The notes under the pieces: generated by a model | What the model saw: the letters and a program-made list of their open reading frames with translations, nothing else | The model's database searches: none | What the model was told of the DNA's origin: nothing | Made by a program: the position numbers and the translations under genes | Shown here: positions 22,560 through 31,338 of the stretch, piece by piece | Layout: each line of letters opens with the position of its first letter | Numbering within the stretch: position 1 is the stretch's first letter | Origin: a virus | Length of the DNA: 64,000 nt | Direction: 5' to 3' (one strand) | Virus record (IMG/VR): IMGVR_UViG_3300025930_000008 | Coordinates: 43,023 to 107,022 of that record

Positions 22560-23010
22560 AGATGAAGAAGCACCAGAATACGTTGAAGGACGCAGCTACA
22601 CGAATAGAGAAAAGGAGCTTATTGCTGACTCCCTTCTCCGCGACGATGCGCGTAGCGAAGTATGCAGAGTATGCAAAGCATCTGGGAGTCCAACAGGGCG
22701 AACTGAAACTATGGCTCAGCCCGCCGTCGATCAGGGAGGACATGCTCTTTCGCTTGAATTCCCGGAATTTTCTTGCCCCGCCGGTCATATCTGGTTTCAG
22801 GGTGAGGGCGAAGCAAGAGGCATCGGAGGAAAAGACCCAATTCTCTTTGAAGAACATCTAGCTAATCGCCGTCGCAGGGAAATCTTGCCTGCTAATGGCG
22901 TACCTGACCCGTCTATCGTGGCTGGAATATATAACCGAACTCATCCACAAGGACGCAAAGTCAACAGTGAGGAACAACGTAAGAAGAACGGAGCTAGCTT
23001 CTTTAGATAG
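22549..23010 (+). CDS. Putative zinc-binding protein
   Basis: 153 aa from GTG 22549, which has AAGGA 6 nt upstream. An open frame extends upstream, but only inside the previous gene. CRVC (about 40-43) and CPAGH (about 76-80) make a C2-CH zinc site. The C-terminal half is charged. No family recognised. Overlaps the upstream gene by 11 nt. Confidence 0.7.
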   Translation: MWRKDEEAPEYVEGRSYTNREKELIADSLLRDDARSEVCRVCKASGSPTGRTETMAQPAVDQGGHALSLEFPEFSCPAGHIWFQGEGEARGIGGKDPILFEEHLANRRRREILPANGVPDPSIVAGIYNRTHPQGRKVNSEEQRKKNGASFFR

Positions 23011-23020
23011 GGGTGATAAA

Positions 23021-23233
23021 ATGGACATTTTAGTTGATGCGGTCAAAACGTTTGAGCCTATCAGTATCCCCATTGCCAAGGTGCGGGAATACGAAAAGCC
23101 GGATGAGTGCAGTCTGATGGAATGGATGCCTAATCTGCCAGATATGGGCAGGATGGCGGTGTGTCCAGAATGTGATGAGGAAGCTCTCATCATAGATGGT
23201 GATTACATTTGTTTGAATTGTAGGATAGGATAA
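23021..23233 (+). CDS. Zinc-ribbon protein
   Basis: 70 aa from ATG 23021, with AGGGG and an 8-nt spacer. The C-terminal CPEC...CLNC pair spaced by about 16 residues is a classic zinc ribbon, and the N-terminal half is beta-rich. Probably a nucleic-acid or protein-interaction module. Shares 1 nt with the next gene. Confidence 0.75.
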   Translation: MDILVDAVKTFEPISIPIAKVREYEKPDECSLMEWMPNLPDMGRMAVCPECDEEALIIDGDYICLNCRIG

Positions 23234-23541
23234 TGGACTGGCTACGCCTTATCCTCATTGCCTCGGCTGGGGTCGTGGGATTACTCTATCTGTGGACTGC
23301 TATTAAGGCGGCTCACTTTGCTTGGGTCTACACTGAGCGTAGGCGCTGGAATATCGGTAGAGTATGTGCCGGGTTAGGCGTAGTCCTTATCAATACCGGA
23401 ACGATCCAAGTAGCCATCGCTCGTTGGGGGTTGAACCATCATTGGGGCACCTGGATCGTTTGTCTAGGTGAGATTGTCCTGATGTACGGCTGGATACTGT
23501 CAGGCCGTGTCACTATCAAGGCTGGACATACCGTCTATTAA
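23233..23541 (+). CDS. Three-pass membrane protein
   Basis: 102 aa. Hydrophobic segments at about 4-24, 45-63 and 72-92, with a basic loop (TERRRWNIGR) between the first two. TAATG overlap with the zinc-ribbon gene. No family recognised. It could alter the host envelope or be holin-like. Confidence 0.75.
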   Translation: MDWLRLILIASAGVVGLLYLWTAIKAAHFAWVYTERRRWNIGRVCAGLGVVLINTGTIQVAIARWGLNHHWGTWIVCLGEIVLMYGWILSGRVTIKAGHTVY

Positions 23542-23549
23542 ACTGACAG

Positions 23550-24260
23550 ATGCCTAAGTTCAATCAACCCGCAAATAAGCCAAATTCTAGGAATGTCCCT
23601 GCCAAGAAAAGCCAATCCCTCGGTGTGCCCCTTATCATCGAGCCAAAATGCAAAGTATGTCAAAGTCCACACCGGCACGTCATTGACCAAATGCTCGTTG
23701 GGGGTGCCCTCACCTATTCCGAAATTGAGCGCCAATTTGTTTTCGCAGGCATACCTAGACGGTCAATCTCTTCCCATGCTCAGAAGCATCTTGGCTATGA
23801 AGAGACAGCTATTAGAGAGGTCATCGAGCGGGAAGCAGCTACCGCCCGACGTAATCACGAAGAGGGTGTTTCACGACTGGTTACAAAGAACGCCTACCTA
23901 GAGCTAGCTCTACAGAAGGCGTGGGACGCACTGATAAAAGACATTGCAATAGTTGAGCCGAAAGATGCTGTTAAGGTCATCGAAACTCTCCAACGATTCC
24001 AAGACAATAACCAAGAAGCTGCACTAGATGAACTCCGAGTACAATTCAATATGTTCATGCAGGCAGTTAAAGAAGTGGTTGAGCGGGACCGATGGGAAGA
24101 TATCGTGGGGCGCACCGCTGACCTACTCCGAGCGAGTGGACGTACTGTTGACTTCGACAAAGCTGGCGAACCTCAAGCAGACGAAGGATTCACAGAAATC
24201 TCGCCAAAAGAACTTGAAGAAGTCATATCGGACGTGCAGGTGGTAGATGCAGGTAGTTAG
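23550..24260 (+). CDS. DNA-binding HTH protein, possibly small-terminase-like
   Basis: 236 aa. An N-terminal zinc-like motif (CKVCQSPHRH, about 34-43) leads into a helix-turn-helix-like segment (ALTYSEIERQF...RRSISSHAQKHLG). A long helical middle and acidic tail follow. HTH plus coiled helices plus acidic tail is the layout of small terminases, but no large terminase is next to it here, so this remains a suggestion. Good start 8 nt after the previous stop. Confidence 0.65.
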   Translation: MPKFNQPANKPNSRNVPAKKSQSLGVPLIIEPKCKVCQSPHRHVIDQMLVGGALTYSEIERQFVFAGIPRRSISSHAQKHLGYEETAIREVIEREAATARRNHEEGVSRLVTKNAYLELALQKAWDALIKDIAIVEPKDAVKVIETLQRFQDNNQEAALDELRVQFNMFMQAVKEVVERDRWEDIVGRTADLLRASGRTVDFDKAGEPQADEGFTEISPKELEEVISDVQVVDAGS

Positions 24261-24348
24261 CTGTTTCTGTGGAAAGGTGTATACTGGTGTCGTATGTCCG
24301 AAATGTGGTCGGGCGGCTCTCCCGGTTATTCGACCGCCACGTCCCTAA
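24247..24348 (+). CDS. 33-aa zinc microprotein
   Basis: ATG 24247 with AGGTGG 3-4 nt upstream, overlapping the previous gene. CFC and CPKC form a minimal zinc site. It overlaps the next zinc-ribbon ORF in another frame, so only one may be translated. Confidence 0.45.
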   Translation: MQVVSCFCGKVYTGVVCPKCGRAALPVIRPPRP

Positions 24349-24466
24349 ACTCTGTACCAAATGTGGTAAGCCCATGTCTGTCCGGGAAAAGAGGACAGGC
24401 GATCTTTGTACGAAATGTAAAGAGCTTGCCATGTTGGAAGCTCTATGGGAACTTACTCACTCCTAG
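24269..24466 (+). CDS. Zinc-ribbon small protein
   Basis: Up to 65 aa. CTKC...CTKC separated by about 15 residues is a zinc ribbon. The start is uncertain: ATG 24269, GTG 24305 or ATG 24374 are possible. It overlaps the helicase gene by 22 nt. Function unknown. Confidence 0.55.
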   Translation: MERCILVSYVRNVVGRLSRLFDRHVPKLCTKCGKPMSVREKRTGDLCTKCKELAMLEALWELTHS

Positions 24467-26316
24467 ACGATAAGCTACTTAAGGAGATTGCACAGTCCGA
24501 TGAGGCAGGCAATTGGCTCATTCTGGCACATCATCCTGACGCACCCGGCGCGTGGTTGGTACAGTCTCTTGACCCAACTTTTTATCTGGATTTTGCCGAT
24601 CTTATCGGTAGCGTACGTGCAGTTCGACCGTCCGCTCTACAGGATTTCCTTCGCCGTGCTGATAGTCTTGGATATCATGTGGCTTTTGAGCGTGATCCGA
24701 GTGATGTACTTAGAGTTTATTCATCACTCAACGACGAACCAACCGTAGCGTTGTCGTCCACCCTGCCGGGGACTATCAAGGGGTTCCTCCCCTTTCAGAT
24801 ACAGGGCTTCAATTTCCTGAAAGACCTACCAGGGGGTGTCGCCATGTGGTCCACCGGGACCGGGAAAACCGTCCTGGCTTCCGCCCTCATCAAATACCAC
24901 ATTGATCTTGCCGACTTCGATCTTTGTTGGGTCGTCGTGAAGGCGCATAACAAGTTCAATACTGCACGCACCTTGGAGCGGTTGGCCCACATTGATTGTA
25001 CGGTGCTGGACGGCCCAAAGGAACGCAGAGAGGAAGTTTTTGCTGACCTCTCTAAACTTGAAAGTGGTCCGACCGTAGTCGTCACTAACTATGAAAAGTT
25101 CCGCGTCGATGCTGGACATATCATCCCCCTGTTTGAAGGTCGTAGGGTGCTACTTATTTGGGATGAGATGCCGACGAAGTTGAAGTCTCGTAAGAGCCAG
25201 CTATACAAGAGCGTCCGCAAGGCTCTTTACAAGAAAATGGACTTGTCTGTCCCCCGTCCTACCGCCACTAGGCAGTACATGTTGTCGGCTACTCCGATTG
25301 AGAACAACCCGGAGGATTGGTACAACTGTGTCAGACTATTAGACCCAAAAATCTACGGGTCGATAAAATCATTTCGGGACGAGTATGTCCAGTCCTATAA
25401 TCCGTTTAGCCATGAACCGGCTGTCTGGAAAAATCTGGACAGGATGGGCCTCAAGGCGTCCAAGATCACTCATCAGGTCGATAAGACTTCGCCGGGGATT
25501 GCCGAGCAGTTTCCCAAGGTTATTGAGGAACCGTATTACATCGACTGGAACAAGGAACATAAAGTCCTGTACGAGTGGCTGACCGCTGAGGCGAAGGATA
25601 AGGCCAATTCTACGTTCACCCAGGACGGGGTTCTAGGTTTGATCCACGTCTTGCAGATGATGTGCTGCGCGCCTAGTATGGTCCAGAATAGTGCTAGTGC
25701 GCGTCTTGACTATGAGTTGGGATTCCTCAAGTCTAAGGCGGGATCAGTAGCGGCTAAAGAGTTTATACTATTACTAAACAAAAATCTACAGGACCAAAAT
25801 TTTTCTAAGCTGGAAACCCTAAAGCACTTACTACTGGAACAGCATCCCGATGAGAAGGTTGTAATCTTCTCAAGTTTCAATGACACCTTGATGCCGATTC
25901 TCTCCGACAACCTGAATCAGTGGGGCATCCAGCACGTCCGCTACAATGGTACGGCTCAGCAGAAGCAGGTTGCACAGGACTATTTTCAACAAGAAGATTT
26001 CGTAAAAGTTTTCTTATCATCAGATCAAGGCTCTGACTCAATCAGCTTAGAGCAGGCATCTGTTGTAATACACTACGATCTTCCGTGGAAGTGGTCTACC
26101 TATATACAACGTCAGAACAGGATTCATAGGGTCGTTTCCCCACACCAGCACGTACGATTCTATACCCTCATGATGGTCGATTCCGTCGAGGAACGCAAGA
26201 TGAAGGTTATCTCCAAGAAGCACCAATACCATGACGGCGTATTCAAGGGCGACGTTTCACATCAGTCCGAGTCGGCTCGTATGACCCGTGAGGACTTGTT
26301 GTATATCCTCGGCTAG
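24445..26316 (+). CDS. SNF2-type superfamily 2 helicase/ATPase
   Basis: 623 aa. Motif I STGTGKT (about 136-142), motif II DEMP near 240, motif III LSATPIEN near 278, and a C-terminal RecA domain with SSDQGSDSISLEQAS and QRQNRIHR (about 554), typical of SNF2/Rad54-like translocases. It moves on duplex DNA and may remodel replication or recombination complexes. Last gene of the rightward block; its TAG stop shares CTAG with the stop of the converging tail gene. Confidence 0.9.
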   Translation: MGTYSLLDDKLLKEIAQSDEAGNWLILAHHPDAPGAWLVQSLDPTFYLDFADLIGSVRAVRPSALQDFLRRADSLGYHVAFERDPSDVLRVYSSLNDEPTVALSSTLPGTIKGFLPFQIQGFNFLKDLPGGVAMWSTGTGKTVLASALIKYHIDLADFDLCWVVVKAHNKFNTARTLERLAHIDCTVLDGPKERREEVFADLSKLESGPTVVVTNYEKFRVDAGHIIPLFEGRRVLLIWDEMPTKLKSRKSQLYKSVRKALYKKMDLSVPRPTATRQYMLSATPIENNPEDWYNCVRLLDPKIYGSIKSFRDEYVQSYNPFSHEPAVWKNLDRMGLKASKITHQVDKTSPGIAEQFPKVIEEPYYIDWNKEHKVLYEWLTAEAKDKANSTFTQDGVLGLIHVLQMMCCAPSMVQNSASARLDYELGFLKSKAGSVAAKEFILLLNKNLQDQNFSKLETLKHLLLEQHPDEKVVIFSSFNDTLMPILSDNLNQWGIQHVRYNGTAQQKQVAQDYFQQEDFVKVFLSSDQGSDSISLEQASVVIHYDLPWKWSTYIQRQNRIHRVVSPHQHVRFYTLMMVDSVEERKMKVISKKHQYHDGVFKGDVSHQSESARMTREDLLYILG

Positions 26317-27494
26317 CTTAGCCTATAGCTGATGCCGTCGAGGCAGAACCATTTGCCGGAAGGTCCGCTGAAAACGTTATTACTAAGAGGGGTAATTCCT
26401 CCCGCCGTGTCTATCTGCACATATGGCATGATATTGCTTCCGTATATATTACTGGCGGCGTAAGCCGTCACCTGTTGAGTTGGTCTGACAGCAGCAGGTA
26501 GCGTCGCCTGACTACCGAAGGCGGTAATATTGATACAACCGCTCAGATATACTGTGCCCATGTAAACGGTATACTGTGGTGGGCCATAGCCTGTTGCTCC
26601 GGCTCCTGTAGCACCATTGATTAGCGTTATAGCAACGGGATTATCAGGCACAACAAGATTATCTGGCAGGGAGGCAGTAACTGGATTGAGAGAACCTATT
26701 GTGACATTGCTTTGGACCGAACCCATTGGAACAATCCAGCGAAGAGATGAGATATAAGCGTCAGCAGCATTGGTCACCGCAGTTTTTAGAATAATTTTAT
26801 TGGGCGAACCGGGTGTCACATCGGCGATACCATGTGCCTCTGCGCTCGTCAAAACAACTGGAAATCCAGAGGTGGCTCCAGGCATCCAACCTCCGGGCAT
26901 GGTGACCATAGTTGTTCCGGTGGCCTTTGAGGTGGTTGTACTTAGGAATCCATCACATTGAGCTAAACCATTAGGTTCAATCCACACCTCCCCTGTGCCG
27001 ACCCAGGCGCTATTAACCATAAAGTTGTCGGATACACTGCTGGGGCCTACCGTCAGAATAGGAGCATTAGCTGCGATAGCTCCTATCTTGCGACTGGTCC
27101 AAGGTATCCAACTTATATAACGGATTCCGTCTAATCCAATGTGATTCCATGAACCGTTACCAACGGGTATGATCGGAAAGACGGTTATATTTCCGTTATT
27201 CTCATCTACAGTGATACTTGTCGCATCGTTCCGGGCAGCGATAGTCGTAACTGGAAATTTACACGTTTGCAGAGGTTGATAATTGCTTTCAATGGTGGCA
27301 ACAATCGTATTGGTAGCGTTGGTACCGTCAATCGTACCTCTAAGGTGAACGGTCCCCATACGATCTTTATAGTAACCAACACTGGTCCCGCCTTGAGCCA
27401 CCCATCCATTCAAAAGCGTGAGTGGACGCCACGGGTCTAACTCGTTACTCGCGGTGATACTTGTAGAAACCGGGAGAAGTGTCCCAAACGACAT
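26313..27494 (-). CDS. Distal tail/fibre protein with duplicated beta module
   Basis: 393 aa. Residues about 20-135 and 280-393 share a pattern (YMGTVYLSG or RMGTVHLRG, a TLPxxxRP-type strand and an end LDGIxY) that also appears in the second half of each repeat of the 1502-aa fibre at 41167. This suggests a shared receptor-binding or carbohydrate-binding fold. Last gene of the leftward virion operon, overlapping the convergent helicase stop by 3 nt. Confidence 0.75.
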   Translation of the reverse strand: MSFGTLLPVSTSITASNELDPWRPLTLLNGWVAQGGTSVGYYKDRMGTVHLRGTIDGTNATNTIVATIESNYQPLQTCKFPVTTIAARNDATSITVDENNGNITVFPIIPVGNGSWNHIGLDGIRYISWIPWTSRKIGAIAANAPILTVGPSSVSDNFMVNSAWVGTGEVWIEPNGLAQCDGFLSTTTSKATGTTMVTMPGGWMPGATSGFPVVLTSAEAHGIADVTPGSPNKIILKTAVTNAADAYISSLRWIVPMGSVQSNVTIGSLNPVTASLPDNLVVPDNPVAITLINGATGAGATGYGPPQYTVYMGTVYLSGCINITAFGSQATLPAAVRPTQQVTAYAASNIYGSNIMPYVQIDTAGGITPLSNNVFSGPSGKWFCLDGISYRLS

Positions 27495-28018
27495 TATGTA
27501 CCTATAATGCCAAGGTCCCTAAGGACTTTAGCCATTTCAGAGACATAGCGAATAGTATCATTGAGCGTTGAAGTTGAACTCAACTGCGTCTTGCCCGTGC
27601 CTATGGCTGGGGGAGAAATGGAAGCGCCCCAGCCCGTGCTTTGGTTCACGGGCGCAGCGTTATAGAATCCTGCCTGTGTTCCCTGATGGACCAAAGGACC
27701 CTGGAAGGTTGATGTGCCTGTAAAGGTCGGGCCAGCTTTAGGAGCCAGGGCGAGGATGGTCGTACCACTGGTCGCCTCAAATTGCTGGTTATATGTGGCA
27801 AAGCCAGCGCCAGAAATCCTGAGGTCGTAAGAGCCTTCGTTGACCCACGCCTCAACGCGCCCGTTCACAGTAGGTACGGCGGCGCTGATAGGACTACCCG
27901 ATGAGTTATACACCGCAGCGTCCGTTTCAGATCCGCGTAGCTTGACGGTGAGCGTGCCACTGGCGGCTGTACCGTCCGAAATCTTTTGGATCATTACGTC
28001 GATCTTTACAAGAGCCAT
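27494..28018 (-). CDS. Minor tail protein
   Basis: 174 aa. The N-terminal half resembles a beta-sandwich carrier (KLRGSETDAAVYNSSGSPIS, YDLRISGAGF), as in fibre-adaptor proteins. The C-terminal third carries low-complexity Ser/Thr sequence and a helix (YVSEMAKVLRDLGI) typical of short fibre-associated proteins. Starts at the base where the next gene stops. Exact role unknown. Confidence 0.7.
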   Translation of the reverse strand: MALVKIDVMIQKISDGTAASGTLTVKLRGSETDAAVYNSSGSPISAAVPTVNGRVEAWVNEGSYDLRISGAGFATYNQQFEATSGTTILALAPKAGPTFTGTSTFQGPLVHQGTQAGFYNAAPVNQSTGWGASISPPAIGTGKTQLSSTSTLNDTIRYVSEMAKVLRDLGIIGT

Positions 28019-28036
28019 ACGTTTATTAAGTTCCGA

Positions 28037-28501
28037 TTAGACCCAAATTAGACCTTCGCCAACACGGAAAGAGTCTCCCGTAGAACGTAGCATTGGGTTG
28101 AGGCTGCCCCAGGCAACTCGACCTTGATCGTCAGTTACCCTAAGATGGACGATAATATCTTGACCGCCATATGTATATGTGTAATTGACTGGATTACCTA
28201 CGCCTTGAGAGCCATCTCCGAAATCCCATAACCATTCGACCGGAGTGAATGGATCATAAACCGTAAGAGAACCGGTCATAACCAGGGGTTGGCCCGCATC
28301 ATGGTAGTACATTGTGGGGGCGTTATCATATGTATAACTACCATAATTTGTGCTAACGGAGACTACCTCTGCATTAGGGCTAATAACAATATTAACAGAT
28401 GGCAAGAGGTATTTGAGAGGGATCGAATTGATCGACTCTACTGCCTCTGATGTAGTATATTTACGAATAGGTGGCACGACGACTGATATTATGGGTTCCA
28501 A
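28037..28501 (-). CDS. PKD-domain tail protein
   Basis: 154 aa. The C-terminal part contains WDFGDGSQGVGNPVNYTY, the hallmark of a PKD Ig-like domain, usually a spacer or ligand-binding module in surface proteins. The N-terminal part is hydrophobic-beta and probably anchors it to the baseplate. Overlaps the 949-aa gene by 13 nt. Confidence 0.8.
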   Translation of the reverse strand: MEPIISVVVPPIRKYTTSEAVESINSIPLKYLLPSVNIVISPNAEVVSVSTNYGSYTYDNAPTMYYHDAGQPLVMTGSLTVYDPFTPVEWLWDFGDGSQGVGNPVNYTYTYGGQDIIVHLRVTDDQGRVAWGSLNPMLRSTGDSFRVGEGLIWV

Positions 28502-31338
28502 ACAAAACGACCAAGCTGCGCATACTGCGGCTTGACGTAGATTTTGTCGATGTTTATTCCTTGCTTGAGCGCTTGCGCCCTGATCTGAATGAAGTTTCCA
28601 CGGGTTCCAAAGAGAACTCCGTTGTCGTTATTTACGAGGCTGCGGAAATCAATCCAGTTATTACCGCCACGACCCCAAGGATCTAGCGCTTCTGATCTAC
28701 CCGAGTAGGCTACGCTTCGTTCCATGAAGTAAAGATTATCTACCCACCATGTAAAGTCGCCATTCATCTGCATCAGGACAAATCTATACTTGCCTGACAT
28801 TTGATTAGATGCGCCAGAAGCATACACTCGGAAGGTCTGCCAACGGTTATCTACCCCGCGAGTCATGACTAGAGGGATAAGCATTCCCCGTTCATTCAAC
28901 AACCCTGGTAGGAAGTTATTAGCCCCACCCGTAGCTGTATAGAGGTCGAAGAAAATTTCTGTATTGTTGAAATCTTCAAATGTATGGAAGTCTGTCCATA
29001 AGCCTTGGCCGGGAGTAGCTGCCACGCGGACTGAACCGTCTGCTGAACGGGTCACTCGGGTATCCGCGAAAATTTCTGAGCCGAATGCCGCAGAGGTGTT
29101 TGGAATGATTGTTTGATCTGGTGTACTGCCGCTGTAAATGCGCGCACCCACAACAGGAGTGAAGGATTCAAAACTGTTTGTCATCACTTCGCCGTACATC
29201 ATTCCACGACTGCGCACAGAATCAACGTAAGCGTCAGTGTCATGAAGGTCAATCTGCCAGCCGACACGCCCTCGTCTACGCTTGAATAGGAAGTCATTGC
29301 GGACGCCGGTACTGTCAAACACAGGAGAACTAACGTCAATTGCCCCGTTAGGCTCAATCTCAAAAATCTTCAAAGTGACTGTCGAGTCAATAACGTCGAT
29401 ACGGAAAGTGTAAGATGTATTGGCTGTCAAAGTGGCAGGCCAGTAATAACGTTCATCATCGTTCAGTGTCTCTGTAGTTGACAACTCAACCTGATTGAAC
29501 AAACCAAAGTTCAAAGTGATCTTGACCCAAGATGCTGAAATTGTGTCAACCAGTCGTTCCATTTCAGCCTGTGTCTTGGGGTCAAGGTTGCTCTGAGTAA
29601 GATTCTCCAAATCTGACTGTGGGCGTGGGTTATAACGAGCCTGACCATAATCCGGTTGCCTCATACGAGCGTTGAGCGACGCTTGGTTCTCGCCATAACT
29701 TGGGACAACACCGGGGTCAGTGCCATCTAGGTCTAGCTGGGTCAAAAAGTCCTCGCGTCGGCCTCTGATATAAAGGTCAATCTTATTGTTAGCGGCCATA
29801 GACCCTGTAAAGAATGTCACTCCCATTCTGACATTGACAGGGCGAGGATCATCAGGGCCACCCGGATCGTCTAGGGTAGCGCGCCACACATGCGGAAGGG
29901 CGGCAGTAGGAACGGTGCCATCACGATTGATGGTTATACGCAAAACATTGTGTAGCGTATCTATGTCCAGTTTGGACAGAGAAATTTGGTCATCGCTTCC
30001 AAGGGCAGGCGGCGGTGGTGACCACGTAGGTGACAAGAATCTAAGCGCGGCTACAGTAATCGCCGCAGGCGAGGTTGGAGGATCAACGCCCGTGCCAACA
30101 ATTTGGTTGATGAGAATATCAGACTTGGGCGTACCTGTATTATTCTCTACGTAGATAGAGAATCGAGCCGTGGTAAACCCTGGTCCCTGTGGCCCTGTGG
30201 CGGTGCCTGTGACCTTAGAAGATAGGTCGCTGTGAAGCACCGTCCACGCTGATCCATCAGGACTGACTTCAAAATATACAGTGCCACTGGCTTCGCGGAT
30301 ACGGAACCATTTATGGGCGACCGGATTATATACGTTCGTAGTGCCAGATGAGGTGGGCGGGGTGGCGCTACCAAATCCTAGCGTACAAATCAAATTGCCT
30401 GCGGCGTTGACATGCATGCTAGCTGTACCGTATTGAGGCTCTAGCTTGTACCAAAATTCAATGCCTGTAGGCATTGAGGTAATTTCAGCCGCTACGCTAG
30501 AGTTCAACATATTCCGGCGCTCTTTTCCAGAGAATTCCTCAGAAGAGTTTGCAGCCGTGGTCATATGTAGGCTGCCGCCAGATGTGAAAATTCTTGTCGG
30601 AGTGCCACCATCATCCCACTTTGAACGGTCAAGGCTTAAACTGAAGTCATCGTCAAAATTGTCAAAGGTCGGGCCTGAGGTAACAGAGGGTACAAAATGA
30701 AAGTGAACTGTGTCAAACGTATCTGGCACAGCAGAGGCCGGGAAAGTCAATTCTTGATTGCCATTGACAGATTGAATGTTAGTCAAGAAAATCTTCGTTG
30801 ATCCTACCGGGGGGCCGGTGCCGCGATCAAAGTCATTAGGAACAAATTCTATATAGCTAAGGTTCTTATCTACATAGAGGCCAGGAAAATTGGGGAGTGT
30901 AATTGACAACTGCCAATCATCAGGCACTTGTGTGAAATCTAAAGGCGTTTCAATCTTTGACCAGGCGTCTATACCATTGGGTCCCGCTGGGGCATACATT
31001 GGCATGCTAAGGCGCAACGAAGGTAAACCTCCTAATGCCGAGTCAGCGCCATCTGGGAGCGGAGTGACACTGAATTCATTACTGCTCCACGCTTCAGTTA
31101 GTGATACGTTGTGACTGTCAAAATCGCTCATGATGAAGTCGCCAAGTTCTGTAGGACCCACCAGCTTTTGAGACAATTCATACATCTGCCATTCGACTTC
31201 TGTATCAACCTTGAAGAACGAGCGAATGTCGGCATGCGCCTTTGACTTGTAGTAGTCGTACAGGGTAACGTCGTTCGTATCGTAATACTGTAGGCGACCG
31301 AGAGGGTCGTCAAATGTCTCTGTGATCGGAACGGTCAT
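28489..31338 (-). CDS. Large distal tail protein with lectin-like domain
   Basis: 949 aa. Residues about 230-400 look like a concanavalin/LamG-type jelly roll (FDDDFSLSLDRSKWDDGG, then IEFWYKLEP and WFRIREASGTVYFEVSPDG). Other parts are beta-rich, with acidic loops resembling carbohydrate-binding modules (ISLSKLDIDTLHNVLRI, FEDFNNTEIFFDLYT). Likely a receptor-binding or baseplate-decorating protein. 1-nt overlap with the upstream gene. Confidence 0.75.
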   Translation of the reverse strand: MTVPITETFDDPLGRLQYYDTNDVTLYDYYKSKAHADIRSFFKVDTEVEWQMYELSQKLVGPTELGDFIMSDFDSHNVSLTEAWSSNEFSVTPLPDGADSALGGLPSLRLSMPMYAPAGPNGIDAWSKIETPLDFTQVPDDWQLSITLPNFPGLYVDKNLSYIEFVPNDFDRGTGPPVGSTKIFLTNIQSVNGNQELTFPASAVPDTFDTVHFHFVPSVTSGPTFDNFDDDFSLSLDRSKWDDGGTPTRIFTSGGSLHMTTAANSSEEFSGKERRNMLNSSVAAEITSMPTGIEFWYKLEPQYGTASMHVNAAGNLICTLGFGSATPPTSSGTTNVYNPVAHKWFRIREASGTVYFEVSPDGSAWTVLHSDLSSKVTGTATGPQGPGFTTARFSIYVENNTGTPKSDILINQIVGTGVDPPTSPAAITVAALRFLSPTWSPPPPALGSDDQISLSKLDIDTLHNVLRITINRDGTVPTAALPHVWRATLDDPGGPDDPRPVNVRMGVTFFTGSMAANNKIDLYIRGRREDFLTQLDLDGTDPGVVPSYGENQASLNARMRQPDYGQARYNPRPQSDLENLTQSNLDPKTQAEMERLVDTISASWVKITLNFGLFNQVELSTTETLNDDERYYWPATLTANTSYTFRIDVIDSTVTLKIFEIEPNGAIDVSSPVFDSTGVRNDFLFKRRRGRVGWQIDLHDTDAYVDSVRSRGMMYGEVMTNSFESFTPVVGARIYSGSTPDQTIIPNTSAAFGSEIFADTRVTRSADGSVRVAATPGQGLWTDFHTFEDFNNTEIFFDLYTATGGANNFLPGLLNERGMLIPLVMTRGVDNRWQTFRVYASGASNQMSGKYRFVLMQMNGDFTWWVDNLYFMERSVAYSGRSEALDPWGRGGNNWIDFRSLVNNDNGVLFGTRGNFIQIRAQALKQGINIDKIYVKPQYAQLGRFVWNP

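Noticed and set aside
22562-22861. 99-aa plus-strand ORF
   Set aside because: It lies in another frame of the better-supported zinc-binding protein at 22549, which has a good Shine-Dalgarno and Cys motifs.
23550-24260. Firm call as small terminase
   Set aside because: HTH and helical layout fit, but there is no large terminase nearby and no packaging signature, so it was left as a possibility.
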